Of a stretch of DNA of 64,000 nt, positions 9,639 to 19,422 are shown piece by piece. Each line of letters opens with the position of its first letter. Within the stretch, counting starts at the first letter, position 1. Location: NCBI GenBank assembly GCA_018417955.1, contig JACTVC010000019.1, positions 186,001 to 250,000 on the forward strand, read 5' to 3'. The notes under the pieces are model-generated. The model had not been told where the DNA came from and ran no database searches. It saw nothing but the letters and a program-made list of their open reading frames with translations. The DNA comes from Laccaria trichodermophora. Its lineage: Eukaryota; Basidiomycota; Agaricomycetes; Agaricales; Hydnangiaceae. Position numbers and translations under genes: made by a program.

Positions 9639-12326
9639 ATGATTTCTTTCTCCTCATGCTTCCTCCTTTTTTCTTTTATCATTCCATCTTCCCTCAAAAA
9701 TCTACTTTCCTATTCAACTACACTACGACTGATCGTCACAGCCATCGTTATGGACTGCTTATACACGGATGGCGATGGTAAAGTGCCAACGTCAGGATGG
9801 GAGAAGATGACCGCCGGGGAATGGATCGCGTTGAACGCATCAGCGGGCACAATCCCTTCGACGGCCGTGTTCGAACAGGCCCTGGAAGACCGCGCATTCC
9901 TCCCTTCAGAATTAGCCGCTCGACCAACCCCTTGGACTTGGACCAAACAGCCAACGTGGTACTGCGATAGATACCACTGGGACGCGTGGAACGTGGTGGA
10001 CTGCTTCCCGGACGAGAACGGCGTCGTGCCTTGGTACTTCACGGAAAGCAGCTCTCCAAGGGTGAGTGAGGACGGAAAGTTTCACTTTGACCCTTCCTTG
10101 CGTTCTGAAGCAGAAGACTCCCTCTCCAAACTTTGGTTATGCATAGACTCCATAACGTCAAACCCTCCTTTCGTTTCCAGCATCCCACACCCGATTAAAT
10201 TCAACTACCTGCTGTTATCTGCAGCTTGGGAATCTGAGAAGGGTGCCAAGTCATTAATGGACGATGCGAGGGGCCGGATCTTGGAGTATCTAGGGTTCCT
10301 AAACTGGTGGTCCTCGTCAATCTCGGGATGGGACAACGTTCTTCAACGCTGGATGGTCGACTACGTCAACAGTTTTAGGCTACGCGACCTCAAGAAGAGG
10401 GGAATCTTTTTGGACTTACCTCGACAATGGCAGGTTCTCAACGTCGGACATCTCCTAGCAGAGAACGTTCCGGTGTACTATTTCTGGCACGAAGAGACGG
10501 ACGACTACCATTGCTTCATGCGACTTTCTCCCACCATCCTTCACGCGTACCACGACGCCTGCGGCAAACTGGACAAGACAGAAGTCCTCGGAGCGGAATT
10601 AGTGGGATACCAGGACGACGTCGACACCATCAGACGATATGACGAATTCTTCCAGCTACGCCGCATGCCTGATCACACCTCCTCCCCTCCACAATCTGAC
10701 ATTCCGCCCGGGGCGACCGTTTACATCTGCGATTTCGAAGGGTGGTCGGCTCGTCTCCTCACCGACACCACTCTCATTGAGGATTACACGGGACGATACC
10801 ACTTCAACATTGAATCTGACGGCGACGACGCCTACGTCACCATCTGGCGCTGGAAGCCACTACTCTTGAGCATGATCAGCGACCAACGGGCAGGGCAATG
10901 GGGGACAGGATCCAGTGAAGAAGCATGCAGAGGGGACAGAGAAATCCGCGAGCTTTTTAAGGCTAGACACGCCCCTACAGGTAAAACACGGTTTGACGAA
11001 TGGGGTCGCATCACGCTAGTTAGCCGTTTGGGCGATGTGTATGACGACGACGCGGGCAGCCTCATGGAAGCGGACGCGCCCGAAGAGGATCGACTTCTAC
11101 CTCGCCCACACTGGGTGCCAGCCTCTCATCCTCAGCTTACAGTTCCGACTCCAACTTCCCCACTTAACACTGCCTCGAATTGGGTACAATCGATGCTGGC
11201 CTCAGCAAGCTTCACCAGCTCCAGAGCTTCCTCAGCAGCACGGAACTCGCGCAGCTCAGGAGATCGTGATTCTCATCGACGATCAGCTTCTCCTGACCAC
11301 GGGCGCACAGGCGCCAGGGATCTTTTACCCGAAGGTAGAGCAGTATTCGTCGAAGAGCTGCGCACTCTGGGGAGCCAATACATGGGATCGAACAACACCT
11401 GGACCAGCAAAAAACCTTTAGCATGGAACAAGACTTACCTCGAAGTAGGCTACTTGCTGGTGCCTAGCACACAGGCCCAGGCTCGGCTGCGTTATTGGGC
11501 GGCGTGCTGTCAGGACTCATCGACGATGCCTGCAATTCTTCTTAAAGCTATCACACACGGAATCCCTTTCAACATTGGTGTGAAAGTCGAAGACTTCGGT
11601 AGATTCAAACCAGAAGATGTTTCAGACACTGATCGCCTGGTAGGGAAACCCAACTGCATCGTGGAACCGCCGTTCGCCTACATGGCCCCAGGAGCATTGA
11701 AGGCCTATTATATGAGTCGCGTGAACGATATTATTCGACGACCCCACGCAAGGGTTCTGATGGGTCTTGGTGGTCCAGAGGCATGGCTCGGTCGTAAATG
11801 GGGCGGTGCAGAGCTTGTAGCACAATTCATGGAAGGGCCTTCACCGGACGTCTATTTGCACCGACGCGGTTATATCGACTCTGACGACGAACATCCCATG
11901 TTCCTTTACACGGACGAGATGAGCCCTCAAGAGGTCGACGTCCTCTTTGGATGCATTCGCAGCGATAGCGACAGGGACCGCTCTTTGTTTCCTTCCCGGG
12001 ACATCTTGGACGAGGGCTGTTTTTTCTGGACAGGAGAATGGGATAAACGGATGGAAGACATGTTCAACAACCTTGCGAAGGAAATTTTACAAGGCACCGC
12101 GAAATTCAAGACCCCTGGTATGTGGAACGAATACTTCCGCCGGGCGAACCGCGGGCATCGGGGAGCGAAAGAACATCTTAATCAACTAGTTCCGGCGATG
12201 CTCCACAAGCTTCACACCAAACTTCTCGACGGCTTTCCAATCGATTGGCACAAACGTCGTATAACGGACATCGAGTTGCCGGAGGAATACTGGCCACGTC
12301 GGATCGGAAATAGGGGGGCTCTGTAA
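9639..12326 (+). CDS. Accessory ORF of the retrotransposon, function unknown
   Basis: Up to 895 codons between pol and the 3' LTR, on the same strand, 62 bp after the Gag-Pol stop. The first ATG gives a hydrophobic start (SFSSCFLLFSFIIP). A second in-frame ATG at 9750 (MDCLYTDGDG) has the better context and would give 858 residues without that segment. I recognise no domain. The protein is rich in Trp, Asp and Arg, has a Ser/Arg-rich linker near residues 520-560 (about 11200-11310), and shows no internal membrane span. It occupies the place of env in retroviruses but does not look like a membrane fusion protein. The frame is long and open and ends inside the 3' LTR, so it is probably maintained with the element. 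It could also be a captured host gene. Confidence 0.75.
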   Translation: MISFSSCFLLFSFIIPSSLKNLLSYSTTLRLIVTAIVMDCLYTDGDGKVPTSGWEKMTAGEWIALNASAGTIPSTAVFEQALEDRAFLPSELAARPTPWTWTKQPTWYCDRYHWDAWNVVDCFPDENGVVPWYFTESSSPRVSEDGKFHFDPSLRSEAEDSLSKLWLCIDSITSNPPFVSSIPHPIKFNYLLLSAAWESEKGAKSLMDDARGRILEYLGFLNWWSSSISGWDNVLQRWMVDYVNSFRLRDLKKRGIFLDLPRQWQVLNVGHLLAENVPVYYFWHEETDDYHCFMRLSPTILHAYHDACGKLDKTEVLGAELVGYQDDVDTIRRYDEFFQLRRMPDHTSSPPQSDIPPGATVYICDFEGWSARLLTDTTLIEDYTGRYHFNIESDGDDAYVTIWRWKPLLLSMISDQRAGQWGTGSSEEACRGDREIRELFKARHAPTGKTRFDEWGRITLVSRLGDVYDDDAGSLMEADAPEEDRLLPRPHWVPASHPQLTVPTPTSPLNTASNWVQSMLASASFTSSRASSAARNSRSSGDRDSHRRSASPDHGRTGARDLLPEGRAVFVEELRTLGSQYMGSNNTWTSKKPLAWNKTYLEVGYLLVPSTQAQARLRYWAACCQDSSTMPAILLKAITHGIPFNIGVKVEDFGRFKPEDVSDTDRLVGKPNCIVEPPFAYMAPGALKAYYMSRVNDIIRRPHARVLMGLGGPEAWLGRKWGGAELVAQFMEGPSPDVYLHRRGYIDSDDEHPMFLYTDEMSPQEVDVLFGCIRSDSDRDRSLFPSRDILDEGCFFWTGEWDKRMEDMFNNLAKEILQGTAKFKTPGMWNEYFRRANRGHRGAKEHLNQLVPAMLHKLHTKLLDGFPIDWHKRRITDIELPEEYWPRRIGNRGAL
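12306..12319 (+). other. Polypurine tract candidate of the LTR element
   Basis: GGAAATAGGGGGG runs up to 3 bp before the 3' LTR. This is the expected position of the plus-strand primer. It overlaps the end of the accessory ORF. Confidence 0.6.
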
Positions 12327-12930
12327 CGGGGTAGATGTCATTACCTGGGAGCTCCCTCATCTCACACTCTTATACGATATTTCCAACCCAACGCAACCCT
12401 ATTCCACGCCAGCTTCAGTATACCGCTTCTCAAGTACTTCGGATATCACACAGTCACAGTAGTCACACTTGCGTACAAAGTCAGTAGTCACGTACAAACA
12501 ATCTATCTTTTTACATCCATTATCTTCGCCTCCCCTTGTGGCTCAAGAGCATCGTCCTCACGACTCTTACTCAAGTCTTGCGAAGGAATAGAGTGATAAG
12601 GTCAGTTGTCAGAGTTCTAACTGTCTTTGGAGAGCTCGTGCCTCTCTACCGTTGCGCGCTTATCCTTTTACTCCTTTCCTACCCATAAGTAGGAACGCGC
12701 TATACTTCTTCGCGGCATTCCGGGAGAAGTGAGTATCGCTACGCTCGTGGCATTCCAGAGCACAAGTAGCTACTCGCATAGCGTAGGACCTTCCTCACCT
12801 AGATTTAGAACTACTCGCAAGGTCATCACACCATACCGCAAACCATTTTCCTCCACTAGCTCGCCAGTCGCATTCGTCGTTTGTCACGAGAACGCAATCT
12901 ACCTTGCTACCTCGTAAACTGATTCCCGCA
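12322..12930 (+). repeat. 3' LTR (609 bp)
   Basis: Same length, start and end as the 5' LTR. The stop codon of the accessory ORF (12324-12326) lies in its first bases. The purine-rich run just upstream is the expected plus-strand primer. Confidence 0.95.
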
Positions 12931-12935
12931 CCAAG
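12931..12935. repeat. Target site duplication CCAAG (right copy)
   Basis: Right partner of the duplication at 965-969. Removing one copy plus the element restores the helicase frame exactly. Confidence 0.93.
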
Positions 12936-13040
12936 ATTCTTGACGAAACCTCGGAATGGGAAGCAGAATGGGCAGAGAAGTTGTATAAAGTAATTTGGGA
13001 ATATCAAGCTGTCCGGCCGTCAAAACCTCGTAAGATTTAA
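12936..13040 (+). pseudogene. Last 34 codons of the interrupted helicase gene
   Basis: After the second copy of the CCAAG target duplication (12931-12935) the frame carried by the helicase exon at 650-969 continues without a shift for 34 codons and stops at TAA 13038-13040. The peptide is Trp/Glu/Lys-rich (starts ILDETSEWEAEW). It is now about 12 kb from the rest of its gene. The stop lies only 9 bp from the stop of the convergent DUF6589 gene. Confidence 0.8.
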
Positions 13041-13049
13041 ATACACTAC

Positions 13050-16000
13050 TCAGTCACCATTATCCATAGTTGTAATCTGAAAATTCGGCGTGGCAATATC
13101 ATCCGTTTCTCTCTCCACAGGGCGTCCTGCTTTGAGATCTTGAATTCTTTTGTTAAACGTGGCGAGGGAAGCGCTTTCGAACTTCTGCCGTCCCACATTC
13201 CGTAGGTCGGTGATTGGTTTCGGCATTGGCACATTTCTGTTGGTAAGTTTAGTTTGAAGTTTTGACTCACGCGCTTTGTTCGCTACACGCCATACAAGGC
13301 TTGACACATCAACATCTGAGTGCGTCGAGCCTTGATAACCTGCATTCACAGACTTGCAAACCTGCTTCTTGATTGACTGCAGGTGGTTAATGCAGGCAGA
13401 TATGTTGCCTAGTCGATCCCAGTTCGCGTATATTCCTTTGGCTGCGAATAGTTCCTAAAATATACCTCTGATAAATTTAAGCTTTGATCAAACTTGCTCC
13501 TCACACACCTTAAGATCGCCAATGAGGTGTTCAATATTTAGATCCATCGGCATGGCATGTCCATCAAGACCCGATGGATTGACAAGCATATTGTCACGAA
13601 TGATATTTCTGGTTGAAGGAACATTTTGAGTAAATGCCAGACTGATCATGAAAAGATATCACTCACGCAAACTCTGGTGTCCAGACCTCCTTGATGTTGA
13701 AGAGAAGGTGGAGAATTTCCGTTGAATAGTTATTTGAACCAGCTCCACGGAACGTGCAAGCCAGGTCGGGGAGGACATCTTCAACACGCCCAAAATCACC
13801 AGCTGATATTGCGTTGATAAGTTCTGTGACATAAAGCAAATCCCGAATCAATAAAATGGTGTTTGCGTGGACAGTATCAGGTTTGGAACTGGGATTGGGG
13901 CTGGAAGTCGGCACTGGGTTTGAGGTAACATTGGTGTCCCTCTGTTCTTTTGGAGGCTTTGCGAACATTTGCTTGCACTCTGGGGTGGCATATTTATCGA
14001 GAATTACACGCGCATTCTGGAGAATCTTATCTGGACCCGGTTTCGATTTTGCATAATCTTCTAGCGATCCATACTCGGTTCGCCATGCATTTAATAGAAG
14101 GCCATCGAGGATTTGCATCAAGGTTGAGAGAAGAGTGTGATAGTCAGGGTGTTCTCCTCCGAGGCGTGTCTTCTCGAGGATTAAAAAGAAGTGGGACAAG
14201 CTACCAAGGTTGTTCGTAGTACCACGGTGATTCTGTAGCAATGCCCATATCAAGTTCATCACAAGGTGGAAGACGCCGAATGCTATCTGGAAAATTCGGC
14301 GTTGTTCCCAAGAGGAGACGTCTTGTGCTCTCATTTCTTGCGCTCCTCGAATGCGAGCGTTTGTGAGTTGGTCATTAATTGTCGGAATTGCTTGAAGATT
14401 GATGATAGGGTCATCAGTGTCAAGCTTGAGCTGAACACAGTAGACGTCGTCGTGGACAAGAATGTTGCCTTGTACACTTGCCTCTTCGATCGTGCTCGCA
14501 CGAAGGCAATAGTACTTCGTCTTGTGGCCTTTGGTGAGTGGTCGCCGTTCAGGATGTTGTAGTAATGGATTATTCTTGAGATAGTCAAACCCTTTAACGT
14601 ATTTTACAAGTCTGTTCGCCACGTTGACGGCGGATTGAGCAATAAAGGATTCGAGAGATTTTTTAGACGGTCGAAGGTCAGACATTTTGAGTGGAGATGA
14701 GTTTTTGAGGCGTGAAAGTATGGGCTCGAGCTTCATGTCTTCTAATTTTGCATTCGTCAGTTCGTATATCAACGGAAATGTCCCGGATTGGACTTTGTTC
14801 GGGGTATTTGCTGTTTGTTCGACAAAAATGGACGTTGAGAGATTGATGTTGTCATATGCGAGAGCGTGAGGCCTGATTCGAACAGCCTTTCGAGCCTCTT
14901 CCAATGAATGCTCAGCGAGCGCGTCAATGATGTGTGTGATTGAGACGAATGACATTGACAGCGCCGACTGGTGGAGGACGTCGATCATTCTACGTGAAGC
15001 GCCTGTTGTCCACGCGAGGAGTCCCAGGCCAATCTGGACCTTACAGGAGGCAAGGGAGCGGAGGTAGTGGACTGAGGCACTGATGATATTTCTTGTCTAG
15101 AAAATCACCGTTAACTTGTCCAAAGTGAGCCATTTTGAATCAGAAACTCATACCGTCGGTCGGTTTCTAGTATCTTCAGATTCACTCCTTTGAGGCTCAC
15201 TTGCTGCATATAGAATTTTTGTCCAAGTGGGTGTTACTGCGGCAACAGGATCCATGATCGTGGCGACATCCCATTGTTCGACGTACGCAGGAGAAACAGT
15301 TTTGAGCTTCATTTTCAACAGAGGTTTGGCCGATTCCATCTCGTTGCTGACTAGTTTACAGATATGGTCAACGCCGCTATCCTGGACCCAGCTTTCCATG
15401 GCAGGGCGTGATTTCTTCTCCTCCCAAACGATATCCAAAATTTCGCGTATTCGTTCACTGTCACATAAGAAAGCGAGCCGATGAGAGTAGAATTCAGAGG
15501 ACTCTCCGCTGAGAATGGCAAGGAGGAGATCCATGACGGAAATGCGTGCTTTACGAAGGTTTTCCAGTGCCACCAGCATCGTGTCGACTTTCGAGGTGCG
15601 CTCCTTCCGAATACGCGGGATATGGACCCCCATCTCAATATCTTGTTCATTTTGGCTGTAGTCGTCGCAGCCAGATGAGTTGAAAGGGATGTCTTGAGAG
15701 AGGGGGAGGGGGGAAAGAGGTGCTGCTGAGATGCCGAGGTCGTTTGGTGTTGGAGCTTGTACTTCAACATCCATACTGTAGGATTCATTTGGCAGGAGAA
15801 GGCTCTCGAGACGGGGAGAAAACAAGCTGAGCAGGGCCTCGGCTGCTTCACATTCATGCTGTGTAGGAGCCTTCAGTGGGATTCGAGAAAGCGAAATGGG
15901 AGAACGGAGAGTGTATTCTGGGGCTGGTGTTCTAACCACATAAAAGAATAAATGTCCAAACGATATATGTCTGGGGGTATAGTTACAACGGAACAGGCTC

Positions 16001-16348
16001 ATCCCAAACAGCATATCCTCCCCTATCCACCCTATCCATGTGCGCCGTAGTTTCCATCGTGATATCCATGTCCGGCAGACTTAACGGCGTGTCGGGGGTT
16101 GGCATCCCATAAGCAACAGTCGTCGAACTCTGACTTGGCTGAGCGCTGGTGGCCGGCATATTGAGGTCCCATTTGGAAAGGTGGGTCTTTTGAACGTGGA
16201 AGCTGGACTCTTGTTGCGATTTCCGCTGAAGCTTTCGTTCTGCCACGGTACCGGGTAAGGCAAAGCTCGTGGTCGTCGGTGGTTGCAGAGGCGCATTTTC
16301 TTGTTGTCGGGGAGGAAGCTTTACTCGGAAAGATGCCTTGGGAGGCAT
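13050..16348 (-). CDS. DUF6589-domain protein
   Basis: Five exons close in frame to 1024 residues: 16348-15987, 15931-15154, 15096-13667, 13608-13509 and 13454-13050 (introns of 55, 57, 58 and 54 bp). The N-terminal ~380 residues are Pro/Ser-rich and poorly conserved in look. From about residue 400 the sequence has the character of the fungal DUF6589 family: a DQLT-x-ARIRG segment near residue 620, an FHLVMNLIWALL segment, then a LVNPSG-x(4)-H-x-MPMD-x(4)-EHLIGDLK segment in the fourth exon. The family is strongly amplified in Agaricomycetes and its function is not known. A link to mobile DNA is suspected only from copy number. The gene is convergent with the broken helicase, with stops 9 bp apart. 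Confidence 0.8.
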
Positions 16349-16529
16349 TTTATAAGTCCAGCAATGGGAGGAAGAGTGAAAGCGTAGCGATTGTCGACAT
16401 TCTCTGTTGTGGTCCTGCCAAAATCCACCTTCCTTTTTGAGGTCTTTTACTTTTTACGGAACTTCGGTGATGTCCGAAGGCCCCACTTTCGATCATAGCG
16501 CGCGACACGAGCCGGCAATACCCGGTTTT

Positions 16530-16568
16530 CCAGTCCTTATATCGAGGGTTTCCTCATATAAGGACTGG
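16530..16568. repeat. Perfect 13-bp inverted repeat (hairpin/cruciform)
   Basis: CCAGTCCTTATAT at 16530-16542 and its exact complement at 16556-16568, with a 13-nt spacer. It lies about 180 bp upstream of the DUF6589 start, outside any coding sequence I can support. Confidence 0.7.
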
Positions 16569-17090
16569 TCACGAGTCTATGCTTATGGGTCCTAGCCAAG
16601 ATTGCGAATGCGGAGGAAGGAGCTTTGTTTATTTCGACGCGTCCTTACCAAATAAAGCCCCTATCTCCCACAGCAGTCATCTCGTACTCGTTGCATTCGT
16701 GGCCAACAAACCACCCTCCTCTATTTATCTCCTCTTCGTGATCAACTTCCTACACCTACCTTCAATAGCGCTAGCAATAGATATATATATATGTAAGAAT
16801 AGGTATACAACATAAACAATTAATAACCTACAAACCCCTCGGAAAATATTGATTGCATTGACAAAATGTTCGGCGTTGGCTGTAGTAAGTAAAAAGAAAG
16901 AGGCGTATAAACATTATATAGTAGTAATAGTAGTATGTGCGTGCGGGGCCGTTAGTACCGGATGGATGGAATCGTGCATCACGAAAGCGAATTTCTGGGT
17001 GGGTAGCGAGCGAGACGAACGTGGTGCCGTTCAATTTTCGAAACTTCAAAGCAAGTCGCGATCGTGAGGCGTTCGTTATCGGTCGGGGCG

Positions 17091-18550
17091 CTACGAACTC
17101 CCATCCTCCTCCCCACTCCTCTTCTCCTCTTCCTCCTCCTCCTCCTCAACCTCCTCATCACCCAACCTCCCCTCCCCGCCCTTCCACTCCCTCTCCCACG
17201 CAGGATCAGGCGATAGCGGCACAAGCGCCGGATGTCCCGGTGGTAGGGACGCCCTCGCACGATGCAGCCGTCCCAAAAGCGCAGACCGCTCCGCGAGTAA
17301 ATCTTGCATGTAATCAATCGCTGCAATAATAAGAAGTAAGTAAGATCAAAGAAGCAAAAACGAAATGAAGGGAAAAGAAACGTACTCTTCGACAGCACAA
17401 CATTCTCACTCCTCGGCCCAGCCCGTCCATCAATCTTATCCTTCTCCCCCTTCTCCTCACCCTCACCACCTCCTCCCTTCCCTTTCTTCCCCCTCTTCCC
17501 TTTGGACGTCGCACCCTTCCCCTTCCCATTGATCTCCCCACCTCCTCCTCTTGCCTCCGCCTCCGCCTCCTCTTCCTCCCTTATGGCCTCGCGTAAAGCA
17601 GGAACAGTCTCACAAAGCGCCTCGTACCCACGCCGGATATTCGCGCGGCGCTTTTGTTCCGATTGGATATGGTTGGCTTTTTTCTGGGATGGTGAGAGGA
17701 GAGTTTGTTTGGGTAGGCCGTTGTTACTTGTGTGACCGTTGTGGGGGATACGCGCGTAGGGAGGTGAGGTTCTGGGGCGTTTGGGGTTCGTAATGGTTGT
17801 TATTGATGTGGATGCTACTGTACTTCCTCTAGATGAGAGTGAGTGTTGTATGGGCGTGCGGTTGGATAGTGTTGATGTGGATGGCGCGGACATGGGTTGG
17901 CCGGGGAGATGGTGGTTGGAAGGTGGGTATGCGAACATGTTGTGTGGGGAGATTGGAGTGCCTCCGGAAGAGGAAGAGGATGCGGTGGGGGTTAGTAGGT
18001 GGGATGGGAGGGTGGGGATGGTGAGTTGGTGAGGGATGGAGATGTGTTGCGGGTGGTGGTGGTGGTGGTGGTTGTGTGGGTCTTGCTGCTGGTTGGGCCA
18101 TAGCTGAGATGATGGTTGTTGACGCAGCTGCTGGTTCTTTGTGTGCAGAAATGGGAAGGAGTCGCGCGAAGAGGACGAGTAAGAAGCCCTGTGAGGCTGT
18201 TGTAGCTGATGTTGATGAAGTTGCTGCTGCTGGTGATGTTGGTACTGCCCATGGGTGTCGTACGCCTGATGCTGCTGGTTGTAATCGTGTTGAGAATGCG
18301 ACATGTTCCACCGATCCGAGTCTAGCGACATCAGATCCTTTGTGGCTTTCGCCAAAGCTTCGCTTCCTTGAGCCTGGGGTACATTGTCCACCAAAATGTC
18401 ATCGTCGCGATATTGGTGATGAAGCGCATAGACGCCGCCTCCGCCGCCGCCCCATTCTGGCGGCGATGTTGATGCTTGGTCGTTGTAGTCAATCGAGGAG
18501 AGAAAAGACTGGAAAGCGTGTGATTCCGACGGCGAGAGAAGAGACTCCAT
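17091..18550 (-). CDS. bHLH transcription factor with a very long loop
   Basis: Two exons, 18550-17386 and 17320-17091 (65-bp intron), give 464 residues. The first ~280 are low complexity (His/Gln/Ser/Pro-rich, runs such as QHHQQQQLHQHQ). Basic region and helix 1 follow (KANHIQSEQKRRANIRRGY) around residues 285-310. Helix 2 (LSKTIDYMQDLLAERSALL) starts around residue 385 and spans the intron. The loop between them is about 60-75 residues of Glu, Gly and Lys, while classical loops have 5-20. The C-terminus is acidic (EVEEEEEEEEKRS). The HxxxEQKRR pattern fits E-box binding bHLH factors (Max/Mlx/INO4-like), expected to act in the nucleus as a dimer. The target is unknown. Confidence 0.85.
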
Positions 18551-19422
18551 GATGAAGTGGTGGTTGAGGAAGAAGCCCTGTGATTGCCAGCAATGGCCAG
18601 CTTGTGGATTTCGGTCGTTCTAATATCGAGCGTATTCTGTTTGTAGATAGATATAATCTAACCAACTTGCAACCGCCCATGTGATTATCCTCCGACGTGA
18701 TGGCGGTGCTGCTTGTCCTAATTAGGTCATCCACCCGCGCCCTTCCGTCCACATGCGCGTGTATCCTTCACAACACCCTGTCATCGTCGCTGGTGGCGTC
18801 CAGATACCGGCTCCAACCACCACACGCGATACCACATTAGAAGTGCTTACATCCAGCCATTATTTTTGCAAATCCATCCAAAACAATCACCATAGTCGTC
18901 ACAGCTACCTACCCAACACCCCAACCCCCATTTCAAAATCTGTCAATCCCTGCCAGGCTACGCGATACGCGTGGCCAGGGAACACGATCGAGCCAAGCGT
19001 CGATCATCCCCATCCCAGATCCACCGCTAATTTAAAAACTTATTGGCAAAATACACATCGTTGTCATCGTCGTGGCGGCGATCGTTGCTGGAACGTGGCC
19101 TTTGGATTCAAATTTGCAAGTATCCATGGTTAGAAGTCTGTGCACTTGCCTACTCAACATCCATCTGTCTGTTGCTGGCCCACCTCTATCTCTTTTCCAA
19201 GGCGAAATTGACGGTTAATTGATTTAATCAACAACTCTCGACCAACTCCCCAAGGAGAAAGTGTGTCAATCACTGTGCACCCTTGTGCACCACGGCCGGT
19301 TGTCCAACGAAAGCGCAGTCACCCTCGAACTATCACATGTGAAGTACGATTCCAGCCTTACTTGCCGCGCACTCGTAGCGTAGGAAGGAAGTCCGCACAG
19401 TCAAAATTTCAAGACAATCCCG
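18551..19422. other. Gene-free stretch upstream of the bHLH gene
   Basis: I see no supportable gene here. The part next to 18550 should hold the promoter and 5' leader of the bHLH gene. Open frames here lack splice logic or any recognisable motif. Confidence 0.4.

Larger units (their letters stand above)
970..12930 (+). mobile_element. Complete Ty3/gypsy LTR retrotransposon (chromovirus) with an additional ORF
   Basis: An 11,961-bp element bounded by two 609-bp LTRs that begin TG and end CA, flanked by 5-bp direct repeats CCAAG (965-969 and 12931-12935). I saw no difference between the LTRs when comparing them by eye, so the insertion looks recent. Order: 5' LTR, one long Gag-Pol frame (protease, RT, RNase H, integrase, chromodomain), a second frame of 895 codons, a G-rich polypurine stretch (about 12306-12319), 3' LTR. 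The integrase-after-RNase H order and the C-terminal chromodomain place it with the chromoviruses. Both internal frames are open, so the copy may be autonomous. No clear tRNA primer site follows the 5' LTR directly, so the priming mode is unknown. Confidence 0.95.

Noticed and set aside
9639..9749. Signal-peptide-like start of the accessory ORF as evidence of an envelope protein
   Set aside because: The hydrophobic codons precede a better-placed ATG at 9750, and there is no downstream membrane anchor, so they may be untranslated leader.
12729..12917. 62-codon open frame repeated in both LTRs
   Set aside because: It exists twice only because the LTRs are copies. No motif and no reason to think it is translated.
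17502..18552. Long plus-strand open frames opposite the bHLH gene
   Set aside because: They arise from low-complexity His/Gln/Glu codons read on the opposite strand.
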